A stretch of DNA of 64,000 nt, taken from contig CANJYB010000009.1 of NCBI GenBank assembly GCA_947479085.1, forward strand, positions 1-64,000, given 5' to 3'. The notes below the pieces were generated by a model. The model was not told where the DNA came from, did no database searches, and saw only the letters and a program-made list of their open reading frames with translations. The stretch's first letter is position 1. The number at the start of each line of letters is the position of its first letter. Of this stretch, positions 42,218 through 49,989 are shown piece after piece. The translations under genes were made by a program, and so were the position numbers. Source of the stretch: Bacteroidota bacterium (GTDB taxonomy: Bacteria > Bacteroidota > Bacteroidia > 2-12-FULL-35-15).

Positions 42218-42802
42218 ATGAATAAAAACAGGTTGGAAGCTTTTAGTGACGGAGTATTGGCCATCATCATTACCATTATGGTGTTGGAAATAAAAATACC
42301 ACATAGCAGCGAGTGGGCAGAACTGAAGCCATTGATATTTGTATTTATCAGTTATTTTTTAAGCTTTTTGTTTGTGGGTATTTACTGGGGCAATCATCAC
42401 CATTTATTACATTCAGTAAAGCAGGTTTCTTCTGGCCTTATCTGGGCCAATCTTAATTTACTTTTCTGGCTATCGCTTGTGCCCTTTGCCACAGGTTGGA
42501 TGGGAGAGAATCAGTTTGCCTCTAATACGGTGGCATTGTATGGGGCACTTTTGCTGGTTTGCGGAATTGCGTTTACCATTTTGCAAAAGCAGGTGGAAAA
42601 ACATGCCAAGGATGTAGATGCATTAAAAGATGCTTTTGCTAAATTAAAAAGAAAGGGAATAGCTTCCTTAATTATGTATTCATCGTCAATTCCCATTGCC
42701 TATGTATTTCCGGCAATTTCGGGGGTATTATTTTTATCCGTTTCCATCATCTGGCTTATTCCCGATAAAAACATCGAAAAAGCGCTTTCCAAAGGAGAGT
42801 AA
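42218..42802 (+). CDS. TMEM175-family (DUF1211) potassium channel-like protein
   Basis: 194 residues with six membrane helices. The family motif (R)xxxFSDGVxAI appears at the start as RLEAFSDGVLAIIITIMVLEI, in the pore-lining first helix. GIYWGNHHHLLHSVKQ follows. Bacterial TMEM175 proteins form tetrameric K+ leak channels in the inner membrane. Single gene. Confidence 0.9.
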   Translation: MNKNRLEAFSDGVLAIIITIMVLEIKIPHSSEWAELKPLIFVFISYFLSFLFVGIYWGNHHHLLHSVKQVSSGLIWANLNLLFWLSLVPFATGWMGENQFASNTVALYGALLLVCGIAFTILQKQVEKHAKDVDALKDAFAKLKRKGIASLIMYSSSIPIAYVFPAISGVLFLSVSIIWLIPDKNIEKALSKGE

Positions 42803-42833
42803 TTACCAGAAATAAACCAAAAGATTGGGAACC

Positions 42834-43250
42834 TTATGCTAAAGTAGCATTAACGGTAATAGTAGCATTCAATAGTTTTGAAACCGGGCAATTTGCTTTT
42901 GCATCTGCCACCAATTCGTTAAACTTTTCAACTTCCAAACCACTTGCTTTTACTTTTGTTTCCAATTGAATTTCAGGAATAGCTCCGTTATCCAATATTA
43001 CTGTAGCAGTGGTATCAATGCTATCGGCTGTGATGCCTGCTGCCTGCAGGTTAAAAGCAAGTTTCATACTGAAACAGCCTGCATGTGCTGCCCCTATTAA
43101 TTCTTCAGGATTGGTGCCTATTCCATCTTCAAATCGTGATTTGAATCCGTATTGCGAATCTTTTAATACTCCGCTTTGAGTGCTGAGTGTTTCTTTACCG
43201 TCTTTTCCTGAGCCTTCCCAGTGTGCGGTTGCTGTTCTTTTTATTTGCAT
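42834..43250 (-). CDS. OsmC-family peroxiredoxin
   Basis: 138 residues. TNPEELIGAAHAGCFSMKLAF carries the peroxidatic cysteine and ADAKANCPVSKLLNATITV the resolving one, as in OsmC. It reduces organic hydroperoxides in the cytoplasm. Full-length, with a TACCTTCG box read leftward at 43277-43284, a TTCG variant of the usual -7 element. Confidence 0.94.
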   Translation of the reverse strand: MQIKRTATAHWEGSGKDGKETLSTQSGVLKDSQYGFKSRFEDGIGTNPEELIGAAHAGCFSMKLAFNLQAAGITADSIDTTATVILDNGAIPEIQLETKVKASGLEVEKFNELVADAKANCPVSKLLNATITVNATLA

Positions 43251-43276
43251 GGTTATTTATTTTTAAAAATTAAATG

Positions 43277-43284
43277 CGAAGGTA
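43277..43284 (-). promoter_or_regulatory. -7 promoter box (TTCG variant) for osmC
   Basis: TACCTTCG read leftward, 26 nt before the ATG. The same TTCG variant is seen before ribF (TAATTTCG) and the BadF-type kinase gene (TAATTTCG). Confidence 0.4.
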
Positions 43285-43342
43285 TGTAAATATAAAAAAG
43301 CATGTTTCGTTTGTTTACAACTTTTATTAAGGAATTACCAAA

Positions 43343-43453
43343 CGCCTCACCCCTTAATCCCCTCTCCAAAGGAGAGGGGGTTGCAGCAGGGCATCGTAAA
43401 ATCTTTTAAGTTAAGTCACCCCTCTCCTTTGGAGAGGGGCCGGGGGTGAGGCG
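43343..43453. repeat. CCTCACCCC/GGGGTGAGG palindromic repeat
   Basis: Left arm CGCCTCACCCC...CCCCTCTCC-AAA-GGAGAGGGG and a right arm that mirrors it, ending GGGGGTGAGGCG. Each arm contains its own CCTCTCC hairpin. Non-coding. The sequence type is common between genes in this phylum. Confidence 0.75.
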
Positions 43454-43492
43454 ATTTAATATGAAGGTATTTATAACTATCAAATAAATAAT

Positions 43493-43500
43493 TATTTTTG
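43493..43500 (+). promoter_or_regulatory. -7 promoter box for the TMTC-like gene
   Basis: TATTTTTG, exact match, 37 nt before the ATG at 43538. Confidence 0.45.
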
Positions 43501-43537
43501 TCGGCTTTCATTTTGTTTTGAAGAGCGTATATATATT

Positions 43538-45490
43538 ATGAAATCAAACGAAAAAAGGAAAGGAAATAATAACCAGGCAACTACTAAAATGCCAACCGAA
43601 AAAAGAGGTGCAAGCTTAACACCTTTACAAAATGGCAAATGGTGGAAAAACAGGAACACTGTTTTGTTGTTGCTTGCTGTGTTGGTTATTACCTGGGTGG
43701 TTATTTCTCCAAACCTGAAAGCAGATTTTGTAAACTGGGACGATGATGAAAACGTATATAAAAACGAAAACGTTACTTCCTTTAATGTGCATGGCATATT
43801 CACCACTCCTGTTATCGGGAACTATAATCCGCTTACCAATTTAACCTTTGCGGCCGAATATCATTTGTTTAAAGAACAACCTTTTTATTATCACCTGGAT
43901 AATAATATTCTGCATCTCATTAATACATTTCTTGTTTTTATTCTTATCCTGCTTCTTGGTATGCAGCCGGTCTGGGCATTGTTCGTGGCATTGCTTTTTG
44001 GCATACATCCCATGCATGTGGAATCGGTAAGTTGGGTAACGGAACGAAAGGATGTGCTCTTTGGCATGTTTTATCTTTTGTCGGCTGTATGTTACCTGCT
44101 TCATTTTAAAACAAGAAAAATAAGTTACCTCGCACTTACTTATTTGTTTTTTATTTTATCCCTGTTTTCCAAAATTCAGGCGGTATCGCTTCCGCTTACT
44201 TTATTACTGTTCGATTACCTCTTGCAACGACCTTTAAAAATAAAACTCATCATCGAAAAAATTCCCTATTTCCTTTTATCGTTAGGTGTCGGATTGCTGG
44301 GCATTTATTTTCTTCGCAAACAGGGCTCCATCGACCCGAACGTATATAGTTTTGTGGAACGAATACTGATGGGAACTTATACGCTCTGCGTTTATCTTGC
44401 AAAAGCACTGGTACCTTACGAAATGTCAACCATCTATCCTTATCCTAAAACCGGGGAGTTCGAATGGTTTTATTACATCACTCCTTTTATTCTCATTGCA
44501 TTGGGTTATTTAGTTTACCGAACCATTAAACATACAAGGGCTGTAGCATTCGGAGTATTGTTTTTCCTGGTCAATGTCATCTTTGTTATCCAGGTGGTTT
44601 CGGCAGGGCAGGGCTTTATTGCCGACCGCTTTACCTACATTCCTTACATTGGTATTTTTTATGTTTTTGCTTTTGCACTAAGCAGGTTGTATGAACAACG
44701 AGCCGCCCTGAAACCGGTTATCATTGGCTTTACACTTATTGTTTCGCTGGTGTATGCCGGCATTGCCCGAAGCCATACAGCAGTCTGGAAAAATACCGAA
44801 ACCTTATTTACTTATGTGCTCGATCATCATAAAAACGTGGCAACGGCCTATTGGAACAGGGGAAATTATTACCGCGATCATAAAATAATTGATAAAGCCA
44901 TTGCAGACTATTCCTATTTATTAAAAATAAAACCGCTGGAAGGGCCCGGATACATCAGCCGTGGCAAGCTTTATTTCGATACCAAGGAATTTGACAAAGC
45001 CCTTGATGATTTTAACATTGGCCTTAAATACGACCCACAAAATAAAGATGGATACTCCAACCGGGCCGGAATATATACCATGCGCCAGCAATTCGACCTG
45101 GCCATGCAGGATATAAACAAAGCACTGAGCCTGGACCCGACTATGAAAAACGGCTACCGAAACCGCGCCATTATTTATTTTAACCGAAACGATTACGAAA
45201 ACACCATCAAGGACCTGGACAGTTACCTTACCATGGTGCCGGACGATGCAGCCGTTTTTGATATGCGCGGGCTTTGCAAATTTCGCCTGAAAAAGTACGA
45301 TGCCGCTTTACAGGATTTTAATACTGCCATTGGTTTAAAAGCCGACATGGCTTCGTTTTACGAAAACAGGTCGCTGGCACTTTGGAAAACCGGCAACAAA
45401 CCCTCTGCCCTGGAAGATGTAAAAAAAGCACAACAATTAGGTTCAAAAATTACCCCTGCTGTGCTGGAGAGTTTGGATAAAGAGAAGTAA
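43538..45490 (+). CDS. TMTC-like membrane protein with TPR domain
   Basis: 650 residues. A short basic cytoplasmic tail, about ten membrane helices (about 38-425), then five or six TPR units (about 440-640, e.g. GPGYISRGKLYFDTKEFDKALDDFNIGL is one). The first large loop contains the acidic NWDDDENVYKNENV. HPMHVESVSWVTERKDVLFG follows the third or fourth helix; this pattern marks the TMTC/O-mannosyltransferase-like family (GT-C fold plus TPR). It probably glycosylates secreted proteins from a lipid-linked sugar. Substrate unknown. It ends at a good terminator. Confidence 0.85.
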   Translation: MKSNEKRKGNNNQATTKMPTEKRGASLTPLQNGKWWKNRNTVLLLLAVLVITWVVISPNLKADFVNWDDDENVYKNENVTSFNVHGIFTTPVIGNYNPLTNLTFAAEYHLFKEQPFYYHLDNNILHLINTFLVFILILLLGMQPVWALFVALLFGIHPMHVESVSWVTERKDVLFGMFYLLSAVCYLLHFKTRKISYLALTYLFFILSLFSKIQAVSLPLTLLLFDYLLQRPLKIKLIIEKIPYFLLSLGVGLLGIYFLRKQGSIDPNVYSFVERILMGTYTLCVYLAKALVPYEMSTIYPYPKTGEFEWFYYITPFILIALGYLVYRTIKHTRAVAFGVLFFLVNVIFVIQVVSAGQGFIADRFTYIPYIGIFYVFAFALSRLYEQRAALKPVIIGFTLIVSLVYAGIARSHTAVWKNTETLFTYVLDHHKNVATAYWNRGNYYRDHKIIDKAIADYSYLLKIKPLEGPGYISRGKLYFDTKEFDKALDDFNIGLKYDPQNKDGYSNRAGIYTMRQQFDLAMQDINKALSLDPTMKNGYRNRAIIYFNRNDYENTIKDLDSYLTMVPDDAAVFDMRGLCKFRLKKYDAALQDFNTAIGLKADMASFYENRSLALWKTGNKPSALEDVKKAQQLGSKITPAVLESLDKEK

Positions 45491-45522
45491 AGGAAACTGT
45501 TTTTTATTTTTCTGAAAATAAA

Positions 45523-45553
45523 AAAGTCCGAAGTAATGGTTACTTCGGACTTT
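45523..45553. terminator. Bidirectional hairpin terminator
   Basis: Perfect 14-bp stem AAAGTCCGAAGTAA (45523-45536) and TTACTTCGGACTTT (45540-45553), TGG loop. It lies between converging genes. Confidence 0.8.
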
Positions 45554-45577
45554 GTATTTATTACTAAAAACTTTTAT

Positions 45578-46198
45578 TTACTGAACGTAAATTTTTACAG
45601 GGTTTGATAAAATAACCTGTCTTACTGTTCCTTTATGAGCAACTGTAATTTCGTATTGATGTCCTGAAATTAAGCCATCCAGGGTGATGATATGTTTCTG
45701 AGCAAAAAAATCTTTGTCCTCTGTTCTATCGGTAAGGTCTTTCCAATACACCATTGTGCCAATTGATTTTTCGTAAGTAATAATATTTATTTCGGCTTGC
45801 CCCGGAATGCTGGAAGTGATTTTTGAAATTACCGCCTGCGGCAAAACGCCTAACGGAGTGCCTTCTTCGGTTAATATACCTCCTGAACTTAATAATTTTG
45901 CTCTGTCGTGAGCAGCTTGTGTGTTCACCTGGTCGGCCACCGATTTATAAGATGCTATTACTAAAATCTGGGCATCATCTGCCAGTTGAATTTTTACATG
46001 GTCGCCACTTATTTCGCCTGCACTGTTAAGCGACACCCAGGTGTTATAGCGCGAAACAAGCAAGGTGTAAGTGGTTCCTGAAAATGTAAAATTGGTGTTG
46101 TCTGTCGGGTTCGACCCATTAATAAGGTTCAATCCGTTTGTTTTTAATTCTTCTTTGTTCCATGTGGAAGCATCTGTTAAAATGTCGAGTGTGTTCAT
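45578..46198 (-). CDS. Hypothetical protein with fibronectin-III-like C-terminus
   Basis: 206 residues from ATG 46198 (MNTLDILTDASTWNKEELKT). No signal peptide. The N-terminal half (about 1-85) is strand-rich. The C-terminal half (about 115-206) has the FN3 cadence: SKITSSIPGQAEINIITYEK, then TMVYWKDL and LISGHQYEITVAHKGT. A cytosolic FN3-like protein is unusual and may be a structural or tape-like component. Divergent from the XRE gene, which may regulate it through the shared 120-bp gap. Confidence 0.6.
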   Translation of the reverse strand: MNTLDILTDASTWNKEELKTNGLNLINGSNPTDNTNFTFSGTTYTLLVSRYNTWVSLNSAGEISGDHVKIQLADDAQILVIASYKSVADQVNTQAAHDRAKLLSSGGILTEEGTPLGVLPQAVISKITSSIPGQAEINIITYEKSIGTMVYWKDLTDRTEDKDFFAQKHIITLDGLISGHQYEITVAHKGTVRQVILSNPVKIYVQ

Positions 46199-46318
46199 CT
46201 TTTTTGTTTTTAAATTGTTAAACTTTTTATTAATTATTAATTTAGTGGCACAAGTATCGGAAAAATAATTCAAATTGTAAAATATTTCCGACACTTTTTA
46301 TGTTGCTAATGAACTGAC

Positions 46319-46663
46319 ATGGGTACTGTTACCGATAAAATATACAAAGAGATTAAGAGTAGAAACCTTAACATTACTGAATTTGCAAATGCCATTGGCT
46401 TGTCTCGCGATACCATTTATAATCTTTCGGACGAAACAATAAAATATGCTACTATTAAAAAAATAGCAGCAGTTTTAAAACTTCCCATTTCATTTTTTAT
46501 AAATGATGAAACGGAAGAGAAGCAAAAAAATTTGAAAACCGGAATAAAAAAAGATACGGTGACAGAATTATTAGAAAAACAAACCCGACTGCTCAATGAA
46601 CTTAAAAGTATAAACACCGATTTGAAGCAAGAGCTTAATAAATCAAAAAAGAAATCGAAATAA
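46319..46663 (+). CDS. XRE-family helix-turn-helix regulator
   Basis: 114 residues. HTH at about 13-68: NITEFANAIGLSRDTIYNLS is the classic helix-turn-helix, followed by YATIKKIAAVLKLPISFFI. A Lys/Glu-rich coiled coil (about 75-114, VTELLEKQTRLLNELKSINT) suits dimerisation. Divergent from 45578-46198. Directly downstream lies an array of six 21-bp quasi-palindromes (46679-46804), possible binding sites for this or a related protein. Confidence 0.87.
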   Translation: MGTVTDKIYKEIKSRNLNITEFANAIGLSRDTIYNLSDETIKYATIKKIAAVLKLPISFFINDETEEKQKNLKTGIKKDTVTELLEKQTRLLNELKSINTDLKQELNKSKKKSK

Positions 46664-46678
46664 GGAGTAAATATTGAG

Positions 46679-46804
46679 TTCCACTTATCCGAAACATCCT
46701 TCCATTTTTCCGAAACATCTTTCCATTTATTGAAAAAGTCCTTCCATTTATCCGATAAGTGGTTCCATTTATCCAATAAGTGGTTCCACTTATCCGATAA
46801 TTGG
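46679..46804. repeat. Array of six 21-bp quasi-palindromic units
   Basis: Six exact 21-bp steps starting TTCCA at 46679, 46700, 46721, 46742, 46763 and 46784. The ideal unit is TT plus a 19-bp palindrome CCACTTATC-C-GATAAGTGG; units 4 to 6 come closest. The sequence is unrelated to the arrays at 29290 and 30240 but has the same period, and it begins 15 bp after the XRE gene. Confidence 0.8.
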
Positions 46805-46848
46805 AACTCATTTTATTAAAATTACAGGCAGTTTTTGGGTAAATGTTT

Positions 46849-46868
46849 GGGTGTTTTGGGTGGGTGGG
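46849..46868 (+). promoter_or_regulatory. G-quadruplex-type motif
   Basis: GGG-N6-GGG-N1-GGG-N1-GGG, with a further GGG at 46837. It sits in a G/T-only tract between the 21-bp array and the lipoprotein gene. It meets the usual sequence rule for an intramolecular quadruplex; whether it folds is unknown. Confidence 0.4.
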
Positions 46869-46954
46869 TGTGTTTATGTGTTTGTTTTGTAGGTGGTTAG
46901 GTTATTTTTGAAAAATTAGCCACGAGTGACTTAGCGGAAATAATAAGAATTGAT

Positions 46955-46962
46955 TAGTTTTG
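46955..46962 (+). promoter_or_regulatory. -7 promoter box for the lipoprotein gene
   Basis: TAGTTTTG, exact match, 26 nt before the ATG at 46989. Confidence 0.5.
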
Positions 46963-46988
46963 GACAATAAAAAATTAAACCAACATTA

Positions 46989-47774
46989 ATGAAAAGATTT
47001 TACATACTGATTTGGGTAAGCATTATTTTAACAATGGAATCTTGTCAGATATATCATTTGCTTTATAAAATAAATACAGATTCGTCATTGAAGGTAGAAA
47101 AAAAATATATAGTTTATGAAAATGATACACTCTCTATAACATATAATTTCTGGGCGGAGAAAGGAGTTCTTTCTTTTGCAATATTTAATAAGACAGATAA
47201 ACCACTTTATCTTGATTGGAAAAAGAGTTCTTATATACTTAATTTACAAAAATTGAACTTTTGGGAGGATGAAACTTCAGTAAAAATCAGTTCCATTTCA
47301 AATAGTTATTTATATAATGGATACAGAAACCCTGTTTTACCTTATCAATATGTTGGTCAAACTAACTCTACAAGTTCTGGACTTGAAACAAGACCTGAAA
47401 GAATTTCCTTTATTGCACCTAAATCATTTATTTCAAATTCAAAATATATTTTGCTGAATGATAGAATTAACTTTCAAGATAAAATTATTATAAGAAAGCA
47501 TGATGCAATAAAATATAGGGCAAAAGATTCTATCACTATTTATCAAAAAAAGTATAATGAATTAAATTCACCATTAAATTTTAAAGTTTTTTTGACCTTT
47601 TCTACAAAAGAAAATTTTGATGATAGTGAGTTTTATGTAACTAATAAATTTTATCTATCCGAAATTACAGAACTTCCAAATTCAGAATATTTCTATTCAG
47701 ATATAAATGAAAGTGCCAATTATTTTTATTTTGAATATCCGCAAAGTCAGAGTATGAGCAAACTCTATTGGTAA
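46989..47774 (+). CDS. Hypothetical lipoprotein
   Basis: 261 residues. Signal MKRFYILIWVSIILTMESCQ with a cysteine at 19 in a lipobox-like MESC. The rest is strand-rich (FWAEKGVLSFAIFNKTDKPL, LYLDWKKSSYILNLQKLNFW) and would be a periplasm-facing or surface beta-sandwich. No family recognised. AT-rich compared with its neighbours. Followed 8 bp later by a 33-bp nested palindrome. Confidence 0.65.
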   Translation: MKRFYILIWVSIILTMESCQIYHLLYKINTDSSLKVEKKYIVYENDTLSITYNFWAEKGVLSFAIFNKTDKPLYLDWKKSSYILNLQKLNFWEDETSVKISSISNSYLYNGYRNPVLPYQYVGQTNSTSSGLETRPERISFIAPKSFISNSKYILLNDRINFQDKIIIRKHDAIKYRAKDSITIYQKKYNELNSPLNFKVFLTFSTKENFDDSEFYVTNKFYLSEITELPNSEYFYSDINESANYFYFEYPQSQSMSKLYW

Positions 47775-47781
47775 TTTTATT

Positions 47782-47814
47782 AAAGGTTCCACCTTTTTAA
47801 AAGGTGGAACCTTT
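47782..47814. repeat. Nested 33-bp palindrome, variant copy
   Basis: AAAGGTTCCACCTTT, TTA, AAAGGTGGAACCTTT. Same architecture and outer bases as the copies at 29245, 29959 and 30597, but the central bases are changed in a compensated way (TAC to TCC). It could also serve as a transcription stop for the lipoprotein gene, although no T tract follows. Confidence 0.75.
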
Positions 47815-47857
47815 AGAATAAACAAAACTCATTTTGGAAATGAGATGAGTTTCTAAT

Positions 47858-48115
47858 TTAATAATGAAATTTACAGGAGATAATAATAATAGTGTTTTGG
47901 GTAACCTGGTAAACCAATCCATGTTCTTTATTTATTCGTCTGCTCCAGTATCCGGCCAAACCATGCTTAAGGGGTTCAGGTTTGCCAAGTCCTGTAAATG
48001 GGTCTTTTCGGCATTCATCAATAAGTGAAACGATTTTCAGAAATATTTTTTTGTCTTTTTTCTCCCACTCCAAAAATTCTTTCAGAGCATCTTTCTCAAA
48101 CTCCACTTCTTTCAT
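47858..48115 (-). CDS. YoeB/Txe-family mRNA interferase toxin
   Basis: 85 residues, full length. RelE/YoeB fold with DPFTGLGKPEPLKHGLAGYW, SRRINKEHGLVYQV and the C-terminal KFHY. The Arg, His and Tyr at these positions are the YoeB catalytic residues. It cleaves mRNA on the ribosome. Its ATG overlaps the antitoxin stop by one base (TAATG). Confidence 0.93.
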   Translation of the reverse strand: MKEVEFEKDALKEFLEWEKKDKKIFLKIVSLIDECRKDPFTGLGKPEPLKHGLAGYWSRRINKEHGLVYQVTQNTIIIISCKFHY

Positions 48116-48342
48116 TAACGAAGATATTTATCGATATCAACTTTAATCGTTTTACCTCCTTTTACATTTTTTACAGCTTTTTCCAAGTGCTTTCTGTTAG
48201 CTTCTGTAGAAAGCAGATACTCTGTTTCGTCCATTTCTTCTTCTACCGAAATGGTAATTCGCTTGTTTTTAAACATAGCTTTTATGCCTTTAATAAATTT
48301 TTCGTCCAGCTCGTTGGCTTTAATATGAAATGATGTGTACAT
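48115..48342 (-). CDS. Antitoxin of the YoeB-type pair
   Basis: 75 residues: MYTSFHIKANELDEKFIKGI, KAMFKNKRITISVEEEMDET, then a C-terminal region likely to wrap the toxin (HLEKAVKNVKGGKTIKVDID). The N-terminal strand-helix resembles Bacteroidota DUF2683-type antitoxins rather than classical YefM. It is the first gene of the pair, as usual for autoregulated modules. Confidence 0.82.
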   Translation of the reverse strand: MYTSFHIKANELDEKFIKGIKAMFKNKRITISVEEEMDETEYLLSTEANRKHLEKAVKNVKGGKTIKVDIDKYLR

Positions 48343-48405
48343 AATAAAATAAATTAAAAATTATAAGAAACACAAAGATAACTAATGAAAAAACACAAAA
48401 CTAAA

Positions 48406-49254
48406 TTACCACCACCTCCCCACCAAATCCACCAGCAAAGCAGTTTGTTTGGCTTCTTTTACTTCATGCACTCTTAAAATTTTTGCTCCGCTGAGTAAAC
48501 AAAAAACATGGAGTACAGAGGTGGCGTTCAAAGCATCTTTCGATTTAATATCCAGGGCTTTTGTTATCATCGATTTGCGGGAAATTCCCATCATTATGGG
48601 CTGTTCAAAAATATTTTCCAATTGTAAATGTCCTGTCAACTTATAATTTTGTTCCAGTGTTTTTCCAAAACCAATGCCCGGGTCAATAATAATTTTAGAA
48701 AACCCCAACTTAGTAAGGCTCTTAATTTTCGATTTGAAATAAGTTATCAACGCTTCATTAATATCACCCTTTATATTTTTATTGTGCATGGTTTCCGGGG
48801 TTTTATTGCTGTGCATCAATATATAAGGCACATTGAGTCGGGCCACCGTGGCAAACATTTTTTTATCAAACTGTCCGCCCGAAATGTCATTAATAATATT
48901 GGCACCTGCTTTCACTGCTTTTTCGGCAATGGCAGCACGAAAAGTATCCACCGAAATAAGCAGTTCGGGGAAGTGTTTCCGTACCGATTTTATAACAGGT
49001 AGTACCCGTTTTGCTTCTTCGGTTGCACTTACCTGTGTGGCTCCCGGTCGGGTAGACACTCCGCCAATATCAATAATATCCGCACCTTCGGTTACCATTT
49101 TTTTGCATTGTTTCAGCCAGTCTTTTTCTTTCAGGTATTTTCCTCCATCCGAAAAGGAGTCGGGAGTGATGTTTAATATTCCCATAATCATTAGCTCCCC
49201 ATCAAGGTCAAAAATCCGAGCGATTTTTTCCGAAAAAACTGTATCTTGTGCCAT
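48406..49254 (-). CDS. folP: Dihydropteroate synthase
   Basis: 282 residues. MGILNITPDSFSDGGKYLKE (substrate loop), DIIDIGGVSTRPGA, ISVDTFRAAIAEKAVKAGAN, INDISGG and IIDPGIGFGKTLEQN cover the TIM-barrel motifs. It joins pABA to dihydropterin pyrophosphate in folate synthesis and is the sulfonamide target. Divergent from the DUF1599 gene, an arrangement often conserved in Bacteroidota. Confidence 0.95.
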   Translation of the reverse strand: MAQDTVFSEKIARIFDLDGELMIMGILNITPDSFSDGGKYLKEKDWLKQCKKMVTEGADIIDIGGVSTRPGATQVSATEEAKRVLPVIKSVRKHFPELLISVDTFRAAIAEKAVKAGANIINDISGGQFDKKMFATVARLNVPYILMHSNKTPETMHNKNIKGDINEALITYFKSKIKSLTKLGFSKIIIDPGIGFGKTLEQNYKLTGHLQLENIFEQPIMMGISRKSMITKALDIKSKDALNATSVLHVFCLLSGAKILRVHEVKEAKQTALLVDLVGRWW

Positions 49255-49378
49255 GTTTTTAAATGTATAAATTAATAAAAATAAAATCTGTATAAATAAT
49301 GAAGCAAATTGAATTTACGGATAGCTGCTTACGAACTGATTCGCAAATTTGTAATGATTCGTTATCCGAACCAAAACT

Positions 49379-49927
49379 ATGACAATGACTATTAATAAAA
49401 CTTCCTCCCAATACGATTCGGCAATTTCTGCCTGCAAAGATATATTTTTAAAAAAGATGAAAGACTATGGTACGGCCTGGAGGATTCTTCGCACCAGTTC
49501 CATCACCGACCAGTTGTTTATTAAAGCCCAGCGCATTCGTAACATAGAAGACAAAGGGATGCAAAAAATAAATGAAGACATCACCTCCGAATACATTGGT
49601 ATTATTAATTATTCTATCATCGGGCTTATTCAGTTGGGCTTAAAAAACGATGAACGTATGGAACTTCCGGCCGATGAAGTGAGTAAACTTTTTGATAAAT
49701 ATAGCAAGGAAGCCAAGAGCCTGATGGAAAACAAAAACCATGATTACGGAGAGGCCTGGAGAGATATGCGCCTGAGTTCGCTTACCGATTTGATATTGAT
49801 GAAACTTCTTCGCATCAAACAAATAGAAGATAACAAAGGCGAGACCATAATATCAGAAGGGGTGGATGCCAACTTTAATGATATGATTAATTACAGTGTT
49901 TTTGCATTGATAAAATTAACGGAATAA
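49379..49927 (+). CDS. DUF1599 domain protein
   Basis: 182 residues made of two related halves, each with a KDYGxAWRxxRxSSxTDxxxxKxxRIxxIED pattern (about 25-60 and 115-150) and a later INYSxxxLIxL helix. This internal duplication is characteristic of DUF1599. The helical, acidic, Asp-rich design looks like nucleotide pyrophosphohydrolase relatives; no activity is established. First gene of a long rightward run. Confidence 0.9.
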   Translation: MTMTINKTSSQYDSAISACKDIFLKKMKDYGTAWRILRTSSITDQLFIKAQRIRNIEDKGMQKINEDITSEYIGIINYSIIGLIQLGLKNDERMELPADEVSKLFDKYSKEAKSLMENKNHDYGEAWRDMRLSSLTDLILMKLLRIKQIEDNKGETIISEGVDANFNDMINYSVFALIKLTE

Positions 49928-49989
49928 AATTTGTTGTAATAAGTGCCGAAAAAAATTAAAAACAACAAACTTTTTAAATAAATTATAAT

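Noticed and set aside
46417-46776. 119-codon minus-strand frame over the XRE gene and the 21-bp array
   Set aside because: Mostly antisense to the well-supported XRE gene; the start is the heptad-like translation of the repeat.
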